Shown: piece after piece, positions 33,107 through 41,579 of the stretch | How the letters are laid out: every line of letters starts with the position of its first letter | Numbering within the stretch: the first letter of the stretch is position 1 | Assembly: GCA_051875715.1 (NCBI GenBank) | Contig: JBJEHD010000032.1 | Span: 4,962 to 68,961 of the forward strand | Source of the DNA: DYCT01 sp051875715 | GTDB taxonomy: Bacteria > Bacteroidota > Bacteroidia > Bacteroidales > Bacteroidaceae | Direction of reading: 5' to 3' | Length of the DNA stretch: 64,000 nt | The notes under the pieces: generated by a model | Databases searched by the model: none | Told to the model about the DNA's origin: nothing | What the model saw: only the letters and a program-made list of their open reading frames with translations | Translations under genes and position numbers: made by a program

Positions 33107-36100
33107 TCAGGCCTCGCTGCGGCGGGCACGGTAGTCCTTGGGCGAGCAGTCGTGGCGGGCGGCAAAGGCGCGGTAGAAGTACGCCTTGTTGTGAAATCCG
33201 CATTCGCTGATGATTTCCGCCACGGTCTTGTCCGTTTGCGTCAGCATCCGCTCGGCCTGTGTCAACCGATAGTTTCGGATGAAGTCGCCCGGTGTGCCCT
33301 GCGTGATTTGCTTCATCTTCCGGTACAGTTGCACCCGGCTGACGGCCATGTCGCGCGCCAGCCAATCCTGGTTGTAATTCTCGTCGCCGAAGTTTTGGCC
33401 GATGGCCTCCACCACCCGGTCCACGAACGCCTTGTCTTCCCGGCTGATGAGCTGCTGTCCGTACCGTTCCTGATAGGCCTGGGCCGATTCGGCAAAGTTC
33501 TTCATTCGGTCGGTATTCTGCAGGATGCGGTCCACGGCAGCCTTCAGGTAGCGCGGGTGGAACGGTTTGCCGATAAACAGGTCCGCCCCCGTCTCCATCA
33601 CGGCGACGCGGCTCTCCACCGCCGAGCGGCTCGAAAGGATGATGATGGGCACATACTGCGTCTGCTTCCGCTGTTTCAGTTCGCGTACGAAGTCGATGCC
33701 GTTCATGCGCGGCATCACGATGTCGGCCACCACCAGATGGGGCACGTCGTAGTCTGTCCGTTCCAGTGCCTCTACGCCATCGGCCGCTTCCGCCACGTCG
33801 TAGTCTGCCTCCAGGATGCTTCGGATGAGTTGGCGGATGTCTTCCTGGTCGTCCACCACCAGCACCGTCGGTCTTCGTTGGCCCAGTGCAGGCGTAGGCA
33901 TCGGCGGTCGGTCGGGTGCCGAGGGTTTCTCGGCCGGGGCTTCCGGCAAGGCCCGGTCGGGCAGTTCCACACTGAAGGAGGTCTGTACGCCTACCTCGCT
34001 GGCCACTCCGATGCTGCCTCCCATCAAGGCGGCCAGGTCTTTGCAGAGGGCCAGGCCAATGCCGTTTCGGGTGTAGAGCCCCTCAGACAGTTTGCTTTCG
34101 AAGTTGTCCAGGATGGTGAACCGGTTGAAGATGTTCTGCAGGTTCTCGCGAGGGATGCCCGGCCCGCTGTTTGTGCAGGTCAGCAGCAATGCACCGGCTT
34201 CGGTGGTCTGAGCCTTCAGTTCGATATATCCCTCGGCCGGGGTGTACTTGATGGCGTTGGAGAGGAGATTGAACACGATTTTCTCCGTCATGTTGCGGTC
34301 GGTCACCCAATGGGTCAAGCCGGGCTGCAGTTCGCACGTCAGGCGAATCCGTTTCGAGTCTGCCACATCGATGAAGTTGTCCAGTGTGCATTGCAGCAGT
34401 TCGGGGATGTCCACCCGGCTCAACCGCACGGCCAAGTAGCCTGTCTCGGCCCGCCTGAACTCCATCAGTTCCTGTATCTGTTCGTGCATCCGTTCCGTGT
34501 TGCGGCGTATCACCAGCAACTGCCGCCGGATGCGCTCGTCGGGGTTCTCGTTCATGAAGACCTGTTCGATGGCTCCATAGATCAGCGTGATGGAGTTGGA
34601 GAATTCGTGTGCGATGTTCGTAAAGAAGCGCAACTTGGCCTGATGGATTTCTTCCTTCTTCACCTTTTCCTGTTTCTCCATCTCCAGTTCGTGCCGCATG
34701 ACGAGGCGCGATTTCTTCACCTGGTAGAACATGCCGAAGCCTGCAAGAACAGCCAGCAGGTACAGCAACCAGGCCCACCACCGGTTCCACCAGGGCGGCG
34801 TGATGACCAACGTGAACACCGTCGGTTCACTCCAGGTCTGCTCTGCGTTGGTATGCTTGACATAAAGCGTGTACGTGCCGGGCGACAACTCGCTCAGCAA
34901 CACGCTCCGGCTGTTGCCAATATGTACCCAGGTCTGCTCTTTCCCCTTGAGCCACCACGTCTGCTTGTCTATCCGATAGGCCAACTGGCATTTCTTATTA
35001 TCCATGTAGTCCAACACGGCAAAGTCCAGCCCGATGGTACCGGTCTGGTAGCCCGTCTGGATGCGCCGGTCGTTCACCTCGTAGGGGGCATTGTCTATCC
35101 GTGCCTGCTTCAGGCGCAGTTCGGGCATGAACGTCTTGCTGGCTATCAGCGCAGGATGGACGATGTTGAACCCGTTGATGCCGCCGAAATAGAGTTCGTT
35201 CCCTTCGGCATCGGCAAAGCCTGCCCCGTCGGAGAATTCGTTGTCTTGCAGCCCTTCCTCGTAATAATAGGCGGTCACCTGGCTCGTTTCGGGGTTGACC
35301 TTGGCCAGTCCGTTGCTGGTGCTGACCCAGATATGATGATCATTGTCCTCCAAGATGGCATGGATGTTCGTATTGGGCAGACCCGCACTCTCGTCCAGGG
35401 TGCGAAACGCTTCCACCTCGTTCTTTGCGGCGGGGTTGAACACACACAGTCCGTCCGTCGTCCCAATCCAAAGCAGCGAGCGCGAGTCGCGGTGCAGGGC
35501 GATGATGTCGTTGCAACACAACGCATGCACATGTCCCGGCTCGCGTTTCCACACGCGGAACGCTCCCGTCCGCTTGTCCAGCCGGTTCAGTCCGCCGCCC
35601 CGGGTCGCAATCCACAGGCAGTCGGTGTCGTCACAGATGTCGTACACCACGTTGCCGCTGATGCCCTCGTCGCCTGCAGTCGAATGCTTGTACTGGCGTA
35701 TGTCCGTCACCCGTTTGTCGGCATCGATGGTCAGGCGAAACAGGCCCTCGCCGCTCGTCCCCACATACAGGGTGGCCGAGTCGGTCTGCACGATGCTGTA
35801 CACCGAACCGATGTTCCGTCCTCCTTGTATATCGGTCAAATCGAGATTCTTCAGCTGCATCGTTTCGAGGTCGACATACTGCAGCCGCATGCCGTCTGTC
35901 CCGACCCACACACAGTCCGGACCGGCCGCCAGCGCAAAAACCGAGTTGTACGTCCGTCCGGCACCTACATCGAAGTTCACGCACCGTTCCATGCCAGGCA
36001 CGCCGAGATAGGAGATGCACGTCAGTCCGCCGCCCTTGCTTCCCACCCAGATGTTGTTTCGTCCGTCTTTCAAGATAGTCCGAACCGGGAAATTGTTGGT

Positions 36101-37111
36101 CGGCGCATACCGACGAGAATCTACCAAGGTGATAAAGTTGGTCTGATGGAAATCCTGGTAGACACCCTTCCCGTCGGTTCCTATCCACAGGATATCCTGC
36201 GAACCGGCACACAGCGAGAGCACGGACACCTCGCTGTCGAAGCAACGCCTTGTCCGGCCGTCCACCAGTTCGAAGCAACCGTTCGTCGTTCCCAGGAGGA
36301 TGCGTCCATGGAAGTCGTATGCCGTGTTCAGCGTCCCTTCCGCCCGCCACGCTTGTCGGCGCACCGAAGGCCGGGCATCGTACACATTGATGTTCGCCAA
36401 CCCGTCGGTTTGCTCCAGCCAGATGTTTTTATTGTGGTCGTAGTGCAGAGTCCCCTCCAAGTGTAGTTCGTGCATCAGCGTTGCCCGTCCGGACGGGTCC
36501 ACCTCTATCTGCAGCAATCGTCCGCCGGCATCCTGCACCCACAGGTTGTTCCGTACGTCGAAAAACAGGTCCACCACCTGCAAGGGCTGGCCATATCCCT
36601 CCACCCGTACCGGGGCGAAAGTCTGTTCCGCTTTCCGGTAGAGGTAGAGTCCCCCTCCATGATATGAGGCGGCCACCTGCCCCCGTGCATTGACACTGCA
36701 GTAGAACGAATGTTCCTGATAGATGTACGTTTTCTGATAGTCCAGATAAAAATGGTCGAACCGCTCCGTCCGTTTGTTCAGCCGGTTGATGCCGTAGTCG
36801 GTCGTTACCCACAAATAGTCCGTCCCTTCTTCGTCGATGGACCGGATGATTTGATGAGACAGTCCCCACTCGTCCCAGTCGCAACGATACTGCGTGAAAC
36901 CCGCGCCGTCATAGCGGTTCAACCCGTCCCACGTACCAAACCAAAGGAAGCCTTCACAGTCTTGAAAGATGGTGTTGATGGCACTGTTGCTCAAACCGGC
37001 GTTGTTGTTCAGCCAATGATGGCCGGCCGACTGTCCCCAAGCCGGAAGGATGCCGACAAGAAAAACAGACAGCCACGCGCACAGGCGTTGTCGAATAAGG
37101 ATGCGACACAT
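33107..37111 (-). CDS. Hybrid two-component system regulator (HTCS) of the PUL
   Basis: Single-protein sensor and regulator of glycan use (1334 residues). In order it has a signal peptide (about 1-27) and a periplasmic double beta-propeller of two-component regulator repeats (about 30-690). Then come a Y_Y_Y domain, one transmembrane helix near 775-795, a histidine kinase with His835, a receiver with phospho-acceptor Asp1130 in VVADIVMPRMNG, and an AraC-type DNA-binding domain (about 1235-1334, ending HDCSPKDYRARR). The H-box reads HEFSNSITLI rather than the usual HEFRTPLTLI. It is divergent from the GH130 operon, which it presumably activates on sensing an oligosaccharide. Confidence 0.95.
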   Translation of the reverse strand: MCRILIRQRLCAWLSVFLVGILPAWGQSAGHHWLNNNAGLSNSAINTIFQDCEGFLWFGTWDGLNRYDGAGFTQYRCDWDEWGLSHQIIRSIDEEGTDYLWVTTDYGINRLNKRTERFDHFYLDYQKTYIYQEHSFYCSVNARGQVAASYHGGGLYLYRKAEQTFAPVRVEGYGQPLQVVDLFFDVRNNLWVQDAGGRLLQIEVDPSGRATLMHELHLEGTLHYDHNKNIWLEQTDGLANINVYDARPSVRRQAWRAEGTLNTAYDFHGRILLGTTNGCFELVDGRTRRCFDSEVSVLSLCAGSQDILWIGTDGKGVYQDFHQTNFITLVDSRRYAPTNNFPVRTILKDGRNNIWVGSKGGGLTCISYLGVPGMERCVNFDVGAGRTYNSVFALAAGPDCVWVGTDGMRLQYVDLETMQLKNLDLTDIQGGRNIGSVYSIVQTDSATLYVGTSGEGLFRLTIDADKRVTDIRQYKHSTAGDEGISGNVVYDICDDTDCLWIATRGGGLNRLDKRTGAFRVWKREPGHVHALCCNDIIALHRDSRSLLWIGTTDGLCVFNPAAKNEVEAFRTLDESAGLPNTNIHAILEDNDHHIWVSTSNGLAKVNPETSQVTAYYYEEGLQDNEFSDGAGFADAEGNELYFGGINGFNIVHPALIASKTFMPELRLKQARIDNAPYEVNDRRIQTGYQTGTIGLDFAVLDYMDNKKCQLAYRIDKQTWWLKGKEQTWVHIGNSRSVLLSELSPGTYTLYVKHTNAEQTWSEPTVFTLVITPPWWNRWWAWLLYLLAVLAGFGMFYQVKKSRLVMRHELEMEKQEKVKKEEIHQAKLRFFTNIAHEFSNSITLIYGAIEQVFMNENPDERIRRQLLVIRRNTERMHEQIQELMEFRRAETGYLAVRLSRVDIPELLQCTLDNFIDVADSKRIRLTCELQPGLTHWVTDRNMTEKIVFNLLSNAIKYTPAEGYIELKAQTTEAGALLLTCTNSGPGIPRENLQNIFNRFTILDNFESKLSEGLYTRNGIGLALCKDLAALMGGSIGVASEVGVQTSFSVELPDRALPEAPAEKPSAPDRPPMPTPALGQRRPTVLVVDDQEDIRQLIRSILEADYDVAEAADGVEALERTDYDVPHLVVADIVMPRMNGIDFVRELKQRKQTQYVPIIILSSRSAVESRVAVMETGADLFIGKPFHPRYLKAAVDRILQNTDRMKNFAESAQAYQERYGQQLISREDKAFVDRVVEAIGQNFGDENYNQDWLARDMAVSRVQLYRKMKQITQGTPGDFIRNYRLTQAERMLTQTDKTVAEIISECGFHNKAYFYRAFAARHDCSPKDYRARRSEA

Positions 37112-37136
37112 AGTTTTGTTTCAAGGTTACGTGGGA

Positions 37137-37144
37137 GCAAATAT
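37137..37144 (-). promoter_or_regulatory. Candidate -7 element of the HTCS gene
   Basis: TATATTTG on the minus strand, an exact TAnnTTTG, 25 bases upstream of the HTCS ATG at 37111. Confidence 0.5.
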
Positions 37145-37277
37145 AACACATCTTCTCCCGATTTTGACATGAATACAGTTAGTTTTTTCATCACGGAAGG
37201 AAGATAGGAGGTAGAAAATCGTACAGGCGTACATTTCTGGAGGTATATGCCGGCACACCCCCTTCCTGGTCCGTTTT

Positions 37278-37333
37278 GTATACACTTGTCCGTCCGTCGC
37301 ACGTTTGTATACTATCGTTTCAGACCTGTATAC
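37278..37333. promoter_or_regulatory. Three GTATAC sites in the HTCS/GH130 spacer
   Basis: GTATAC occurs at 37278, 37307 and 37328, the first two preceded by TTT or GTTT. The 373-base divergent spacer (37112-37484) otherwise holds the HTCS promoter, a GTACA doublet near 37224-37240 and a small AACAAA/TTTGTT palindrome near 37451. The repeated site is a candidate HTCS binding region for the GH130-susCD operon. Confidence 0.5.
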
Positions 37334-37484
37334 GCCCGTATCAAATGCAAGAAAAACACCCCTGTGTACTATTTTGGAATCATAAGATACTCCTGTTTCG
37401 AATATTTCTTTCACATTTGCTTTCGGTTTGAGGCCCGTACAGCCTCGTCCAACAAAGTTTGTTAACTCACTAAATCGTATTATT

Positions 37485-38531
37485 ATGGATATCGCAAAAA
37501 GAAATCCGCAGAATCCCATTTTAAGACCGTCGGATCTGCGTCCCGGCATTGAAGGGATGGAAATCGCCTGCCTGTTGAACCCCGGTGTGTTCCGCATGAA
37601 CGGAAAGACATGGTTGCTGCTCCGCGTAGCCGAGCGTCCCAAACAAGTGGAAGGCAAAATCAGTTTCCCCGTATATAACGAAAAGGGCGCCATCGTGGTG
37701 TTGCACTTCGACATGGACGACCCCGACCTCGATGCCACCGACCCCCGCGTCATCGTCTACAAAGGCAACTACTACCTGACCACCATGTCGTATCTCCGTC
37801 TGGTATGCAGCGAAGACGGCGTACATTTCCACGAAGACCCTGCCTATCCCCCCATCTTCGGCAAGGGAGCCTTGGAATCGTTCGGCATCGAAGACTGCCG
37901 CGTAGCCACCATGGACGACGGCTATTTCCTGACGTTCACCGAGGTTTCGCCCGTAGCCGTCGGCGTCGGCTTGATTGAGACCAAGGATTTCAAGGAGTAC
38001 ACCCGCCACGGCATGATTTTCCCGCCCCACAACAAGGACTGCGCCGTTTGGGACCAGAAGGTGGGCGACATGTACTATGCCTTCCACCGGCCCAGCAGCC
38101 CCGAATTGGGCGGCAACTACATCTGGCTGGCCGAAAGCCCCGACCGCATCCACTGGGGCAAGCACCACTGCATCGCCACCACCCGTCCGGGCAAATGGGA
38201 CAGCGTACGCGTAGGAGCCGGTGCCGCCCCCATCCGCACCGAGAAGGGCTGGCTGGAGATCTACCACGGCGCCAACGCCGACAACCGCTACTGCCTGGGT
38301 GCCCTGCTGCTCGACCTCGACGATCCGACCCGCGTCATCGCCCGCAGCGAAGAACCCATCATGGAGCCGATTGCCGACTACGAGCAGACGGGATTCTTCG
38401 GAAACGTGGTCTTCACCAACGGCCAACTGGTGGACGGCGACACGGTCCAGATTTACTACGGAGCCAGCGACGAGGTCATCTGCGAAGCCAAATTCTCCAT
38501 CCAGGAAATCCTTCACAGTCTGCTGGGATAA
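37485..38531 (+). CDS. GH130 family glycosidase/phosphorylase
   Basis: Cytoplasmic enzyme (no signal; 348 residues) of glycoside hydrolase family 130, which acts on beta-mannosides by phosphorolysis or, in some subfamilies, hydrolysis. It is a five-bladed propeller type: motifs LNPGVFRMNGKTWLLLRVAE, the catalytic-Asp region SFGIEDCRVA (Asp137; usual form EDPR), RVGAGAAPIRTEKGWLEIYHG and FFGNVVF. The His of IYHG, which binds phosphate in phosphorylases, is present, favouring a phosphorylase. First gene of the operon, with the MFS gene 28 bases downstream. Confidence 0.88.
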   Translation: MDIAKRNPQNPILRPSDLRPGIEGMEIACLLNPGVFRMNGKTWLLLRVAERPKQVEGKISFPVYNEKGAIVVLHFDMDDPDLDATDPRVIVYKGNYYLTTMSYLRLVCSEDGVHFHEDPAYPPIFGKGALESFGIEDCRVATMDDGYFLTFTEVSPVAVGVGLIETKDFKEYTRHGMIFPPHNKDCAVWDQKVGDMYYAFHRPSSPELGGNYIWLAESPDRIHWGKHHCIATTRPGKWDSVRVGAGAAPIRTEKGWLEIYHGANADNRYCLGALLLDLDDPTRVIARSEEPIMEPIADYEQTGFFGNVVFTNGQLVDGDTVQIYYGASDEVICEAKFSIQEILHSLLG

Positions 38532-38559
38532 ATCCATCCGACAAAAAAACATCCCGCTT

Positions 38560-39816
38560 ATGTTTGATAAACTGCTGACTGAATATCGCGTGTTCCGGGC
38601 ATGTCCGCGAAACATGCGCGTGTTGCTCATCACCAACATGCTCTACGCCTTGGTGCTCCCCATCGTGGAAATCTTTGTCGGAGCATACATCATGCGCAGT
38701 TGCGGCAAACCGGTCTATGTGGCTCTCTACCAACTGGCCATGTATGCAGGCATCGTTTTCACCTCGGTCATCAACGGCTGGCTGCTGAAGACGTTCAAGG
38801 TGGCCCACCTCTACTGCATCGGCATCCTGTTCTCCGCCGTATCCATGGTGGGCATGATGATGCTGGAGCAGTTGGGCATCGCCGAACTGCTGGTCATCGG
38901 CTTCGTCATGGGTGCCGCCTCCGGTTTCTTCTGGACCAACCGCTACCTCATCACGCTCAACTCCACCAACGACGACAACCGCAACTATTTCTTCGGTCTG
39001 GAAAGCCTCGGCTTCACCGTCGGACAAATCGTGGTGCCGCTGCTTGTAGGAGCCTTGATTGCCCATCTGCAAGGTGAGGTGCTCTTCGGCTGGACCATCG
39101 ACGCCACCGCCGCCTACCGCATCGTGACCCTCGTAGCCACCGTCGTCGCCCTGCTGGCCTGCGCCAACATTCTGCGCGGTACCTACGAGAATCCGGCCTC
39201 GAAGCGTTTCCTCTATGCCAAGTTCGACGCATTGTGGAACAAACTGCTGGCTTTGGCCACGCTGAAAGGCATGGTACAAGGCTTCCTGGTGACGGCTCCC
39301 GCCATCCTCGTCATGAAACTGGTAGGCGAGGAAGGCACGCTGGGCCTCATCCAGAGCATCAGCGGAGGCATCACGGCCATCCTGGTGTACGTGTTGGGAC
39401 GCGTCACCAAACCCAAACACCGCATCATCGTCTTTTCAATAGGTCTCTTTATATTTTTCATCGGAACCGTGGTCAACGGCGTGCTCTATTCGGCCGTAGG
39501 TGTCATCATCTTCGTGCTCTGCAAGGTCATCTTCCAGCCGCTGCACGACTTGGCTTACTTCCCCATCATGATGCGTGTGATCGATGTCGTCTCGAAGAAG
39601 GAAAAGCGCAACGAATACGCCTACATCCTCAGCCACGAAATCGGGCTGTTCGTAGGCCGCGCCTTCGGTCTCGTCCTGTTCCTGATGCTGGCCTTCGGAT
39701 TGTCGGAGGACTTCGCCTTGAAATACGCGCTCCCCATCGTGGGTGGTCTGCAACTGCTCTCGCTACCATTGGCCAAACATATCATCAAAACTTGCCACAC
39801 GTATGAAAACAAATAA
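38560..39816 (+). CDS. MFS transporter
   Basis: A 418-residue inner-membrane carrier with about 12 hydrophobic helices and charged loops, including a cytoplasmic KAKFDALWNK-like segment mid-protein. It sits between GH130 and a secreted paralog of unknown family, so it probably brings the released oligosaccharide into the cell for the GH130 enzyme. That arrangement is familiar from other GH130 loci. Substrate cannot be read from sequence. The stop overlaps the next gene by 14 bases. Confidence 0.88.
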   Translation: MFDKLLTEYRVFRACPRNMRVLLITNMLYALVLPIVEIFVGAYIMRSCGKPVYVALYQLAMYAGIVFTSVINGWLLKTFKVAHLYCIGILFSAVSMVGMMMLEQLGIAELLVIGFVMGAASGFFWTNRYLITLNSTNDDNRNYFFGLESLGFTVGQIVVPLLVGALIAHLQGEVLFGWTIDATAAYRIVTLVATVVALLACANILRGTYENPASKRFLYAKFDALWNKLLALATLKGMVQGFLVTAPAILVMKLVGEEGTLGLIQSISGGITAILVYVLGRVTKPKHRIIVFSIGLFIFFIGTVVNGVLYSAVGVIIFVLCKVIFQPLHDLAYFPIMMRVIDVVSKKEKRNEYAYILSHEIGLFVGRAFGLVLFLMLAFGLSEDFALKYALPIVGGLQLLSLPLAKHIIKTCHTYENK

Positions 39817-41548
39817 CCTGAAACACCTTTGCGGCGCCGCCCTTCTCGGAGGATTCGCCGCCCTGGCCGCCGGATGCCAGGAACAACCACTCGGCACCCC
39901 GGTGGCACAAACAGCCATCGACCGCATCGAACTGATGCCGGCCATCCCCCAACCCTACAAGATGCTGGACTGGGCCCAGAAGGCCAAGGACTTCGATGCC
40001 TATGCGTTCAACGAAGAAACCCGCATCGGCGGAAACCCGCTGCTGTGGTATGACAACAGCCGCCGCAACATCGACCAGGAGACCTTCGGCCTCTATACGG
40101 CCATCAACGACTGCCGCCAAGGTCCCTCAAACAACGGAGGCGAGTTCCACGAAAGCCTGAACACCCTGGCCGCCCTGCTGGGCGGATCGCTGATGGGCAT
40201 CGACAAGACCCAGCAGAACGGACGCAACTACGTAAAAATGGCCCAGAACTACTTCAACTCGGACAACGGTTGGAACATCATCATGAACAACACCTGCCCG
40301 AAGGTGGCCATGCTGGGAGGCGGCTACGGACGCGACTGGTGGTACGACGTGTTCCCCAACGTGCTCTACTACGCCCTCTGCGACCTCTACCCGGACGTGG
40401 AAGGAGCCGAACAAATCCAGCGCACCATTGCCGAACAGTTCTGCAAGGCCGACTCGGTGCTGAACGGCTGTTACGACTATTCCTACTTCGACTACAGCCA
40501 GATGCGCGGCGTGGTCAACTGGATTCCACTTCAGCAGGATGCTGCCGGTGGCCATGCCTGGGTGCTCTATGCCGCCTACAAGAAGTTCGGCGACCCGCGC
40601 TACCTGGCCCATGCCAAATCGGCCCTCGACGCCCTCTTCGCCCAAAAGGAGAGCCGCTTCTATGAGATTCTGCTGCCGATGAGCGCCATCGTGGCCGCCC
40701 GCATGAACGCCGAGCAGGGCACCGACTACGATGTGAAACGCATCATCGACTGGACCTTCGACGGCTGCACCGACAAGAACGCCCGCTACGGCTGGGGCGT
40801 CATAGCCGAACGCTGGGGCGACTACGACGTACACGGACTGCAAGGCAGCATCACCGACGGAGGGGGCTATGCCTTCTTCATGAACTCGGTGAAACTGGCC
40901 TGGCCGCTCGTCCCGATGGTGAAATACGAACCGCAATACGCCCGTGCCATCGGCCGCTGGATGGTGAACCTGGCCAACGCCTGCCGCCTGTTCTATCCCA
41001 CCGAGATAGACGAACGACACCAGTGGCTGCCCGAGATGCGCGACCTGACGAACGGGAACATCGCCTACGAAGGCCTGCGCAAGGCCGACGACTACGGCAA
41101 GGAATCGCTCAAGGGTGTTTCGCCCGTGGCCATCGGCGACGGACCGAAATGGAACGAGAACAACCCGCCCGAGAGCATGTTCAGCGTATATAGCACCTCG
41201 CCGGTAGGCTTCCTCGGAGCCATGGTACACACCACCGACGTAGAAGCCATCCTGCAAATCGACTGCAACACCACCGACTTCTATGCCGAACGGCCCTTCC
41301 CGACGTACCTTTATTACAATCCCTATACAACGGACAAGACCGTGACCTACACCGCTGCGGAAACGGGCGAAGACTTGTTCGACATCGTTTCGAAACGATA
41401 CATGGCCCGCAGTGCGGCCGGCAAGACGCAGCTGACGCTGCCGGCCGACCAGGCCTGCGTGGTCGTAGTCCTACCGGCAGGCACACGCCTCCACTGCGAA
41501 GGCGAACAAATCCTGACGGACGAGAATCAACCCTTAAACTTTCAATAA
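39803..41548 (+). CDS. Secreted lipoprotein of an unassigned, toroid-like enzyme family (paralog A)
   Basis: A 581-residue lipoprotein: lipobox LAAGC with Cys25, then a single large globular region. Motifs shared with the gene at 47357-49489 are IPQPYxMxDW (48-57), GRDWWYDVFPNV (176-187), MNAEQGTDYD (301-310), ERWGDYDVHG (336-345), ANACRLFYP (391-399), SPVGFLGAMVHTTDVEAIL and PTYLYYNPYTTDKTV. The helical, Trp/Tyr/Asp-rich pattern resembles alpha/alpha-toroid glycosidases or lyases, with a C-terminal beta domain. I do not recognise the family. Encoded between the MFS transporter and susC, it probably trims the glycan at the cell surface or periplasm. Confidence 0.8.
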   Translation: MKTNNLKHLCGAALLGGFAALAAGCQEQPLGTPVAQTAIDRIELMPAIPQPYKMLDWAQKAKDFDAYAFNEETRIGGNPLLWYDNSRRNIDQETFGLYTAINDCRQGPSNNGGEFHESLNTLAALLGGSLMGIDKTQQNGRNYVKMAQNYFNSDNGWNIIMNNTCPKVAMLGGGYGRDWWYDVFPNVLYYALCDLYPDVEGAEQIQRTIAEQFCKADSVLNGCYDYSYFDYSQMRGVVNWIPLQQDAAGGHAWVLYAAYKKFGDPRYLAHAKSALDALFAQKESRFYEILLPMSAIVAARMNAEQGTDYDVKRIIDWTFDGCTDKNARYGWGVIAERWGDYDVHGLQGSITDGGGYAFFMNSVKLAWPLVPMVKYEPQYARAIGRWMVNLANACRLFYPTEIDERHQWLPEMRDLTNGNIAYEGLRKADDYGKESLKGVSPVAIGDGPKWNENNPPESMFSVYSTSPVGFLGAMVHTTDVEAILQIDCNTTDFYAERPFPTYLYYNPYTTDKTVTYTAAETGEDLFDIVSKRYMARSAAGKTQLTLPADQACVVVVLPAGTRLHCEGEQILTDENQPLNFQ

Positions 41549-41566
41549 ACCATGAATGCAATGACG

Positions 41567-41573
41567 AAAAAAA
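41567..41573 (+). other. A7 homopolymer at the susC start (apparent +1 frameshift)
   Basis: After ATGACG at 41561 there are seven A. With six A the frame would read MTKKLGMMLCALLLSVAG and run into susC as a normal signal peptide. With seven A the frame from 41552 or 41561 leaves susC, and an in-frame TGA at 41562 blocks any longer susC start. Confidence 0.75.
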
Positions 41574-41579
41574 TTAGGC

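Noticed and set aside
33080..36466. 1128-codon plus-strand frame opposite the HTCS gene
   Set aside because: The HTCS protein on the minus strand has every expected domain; the plus frame is a Val/His/Gly-rich shadow.
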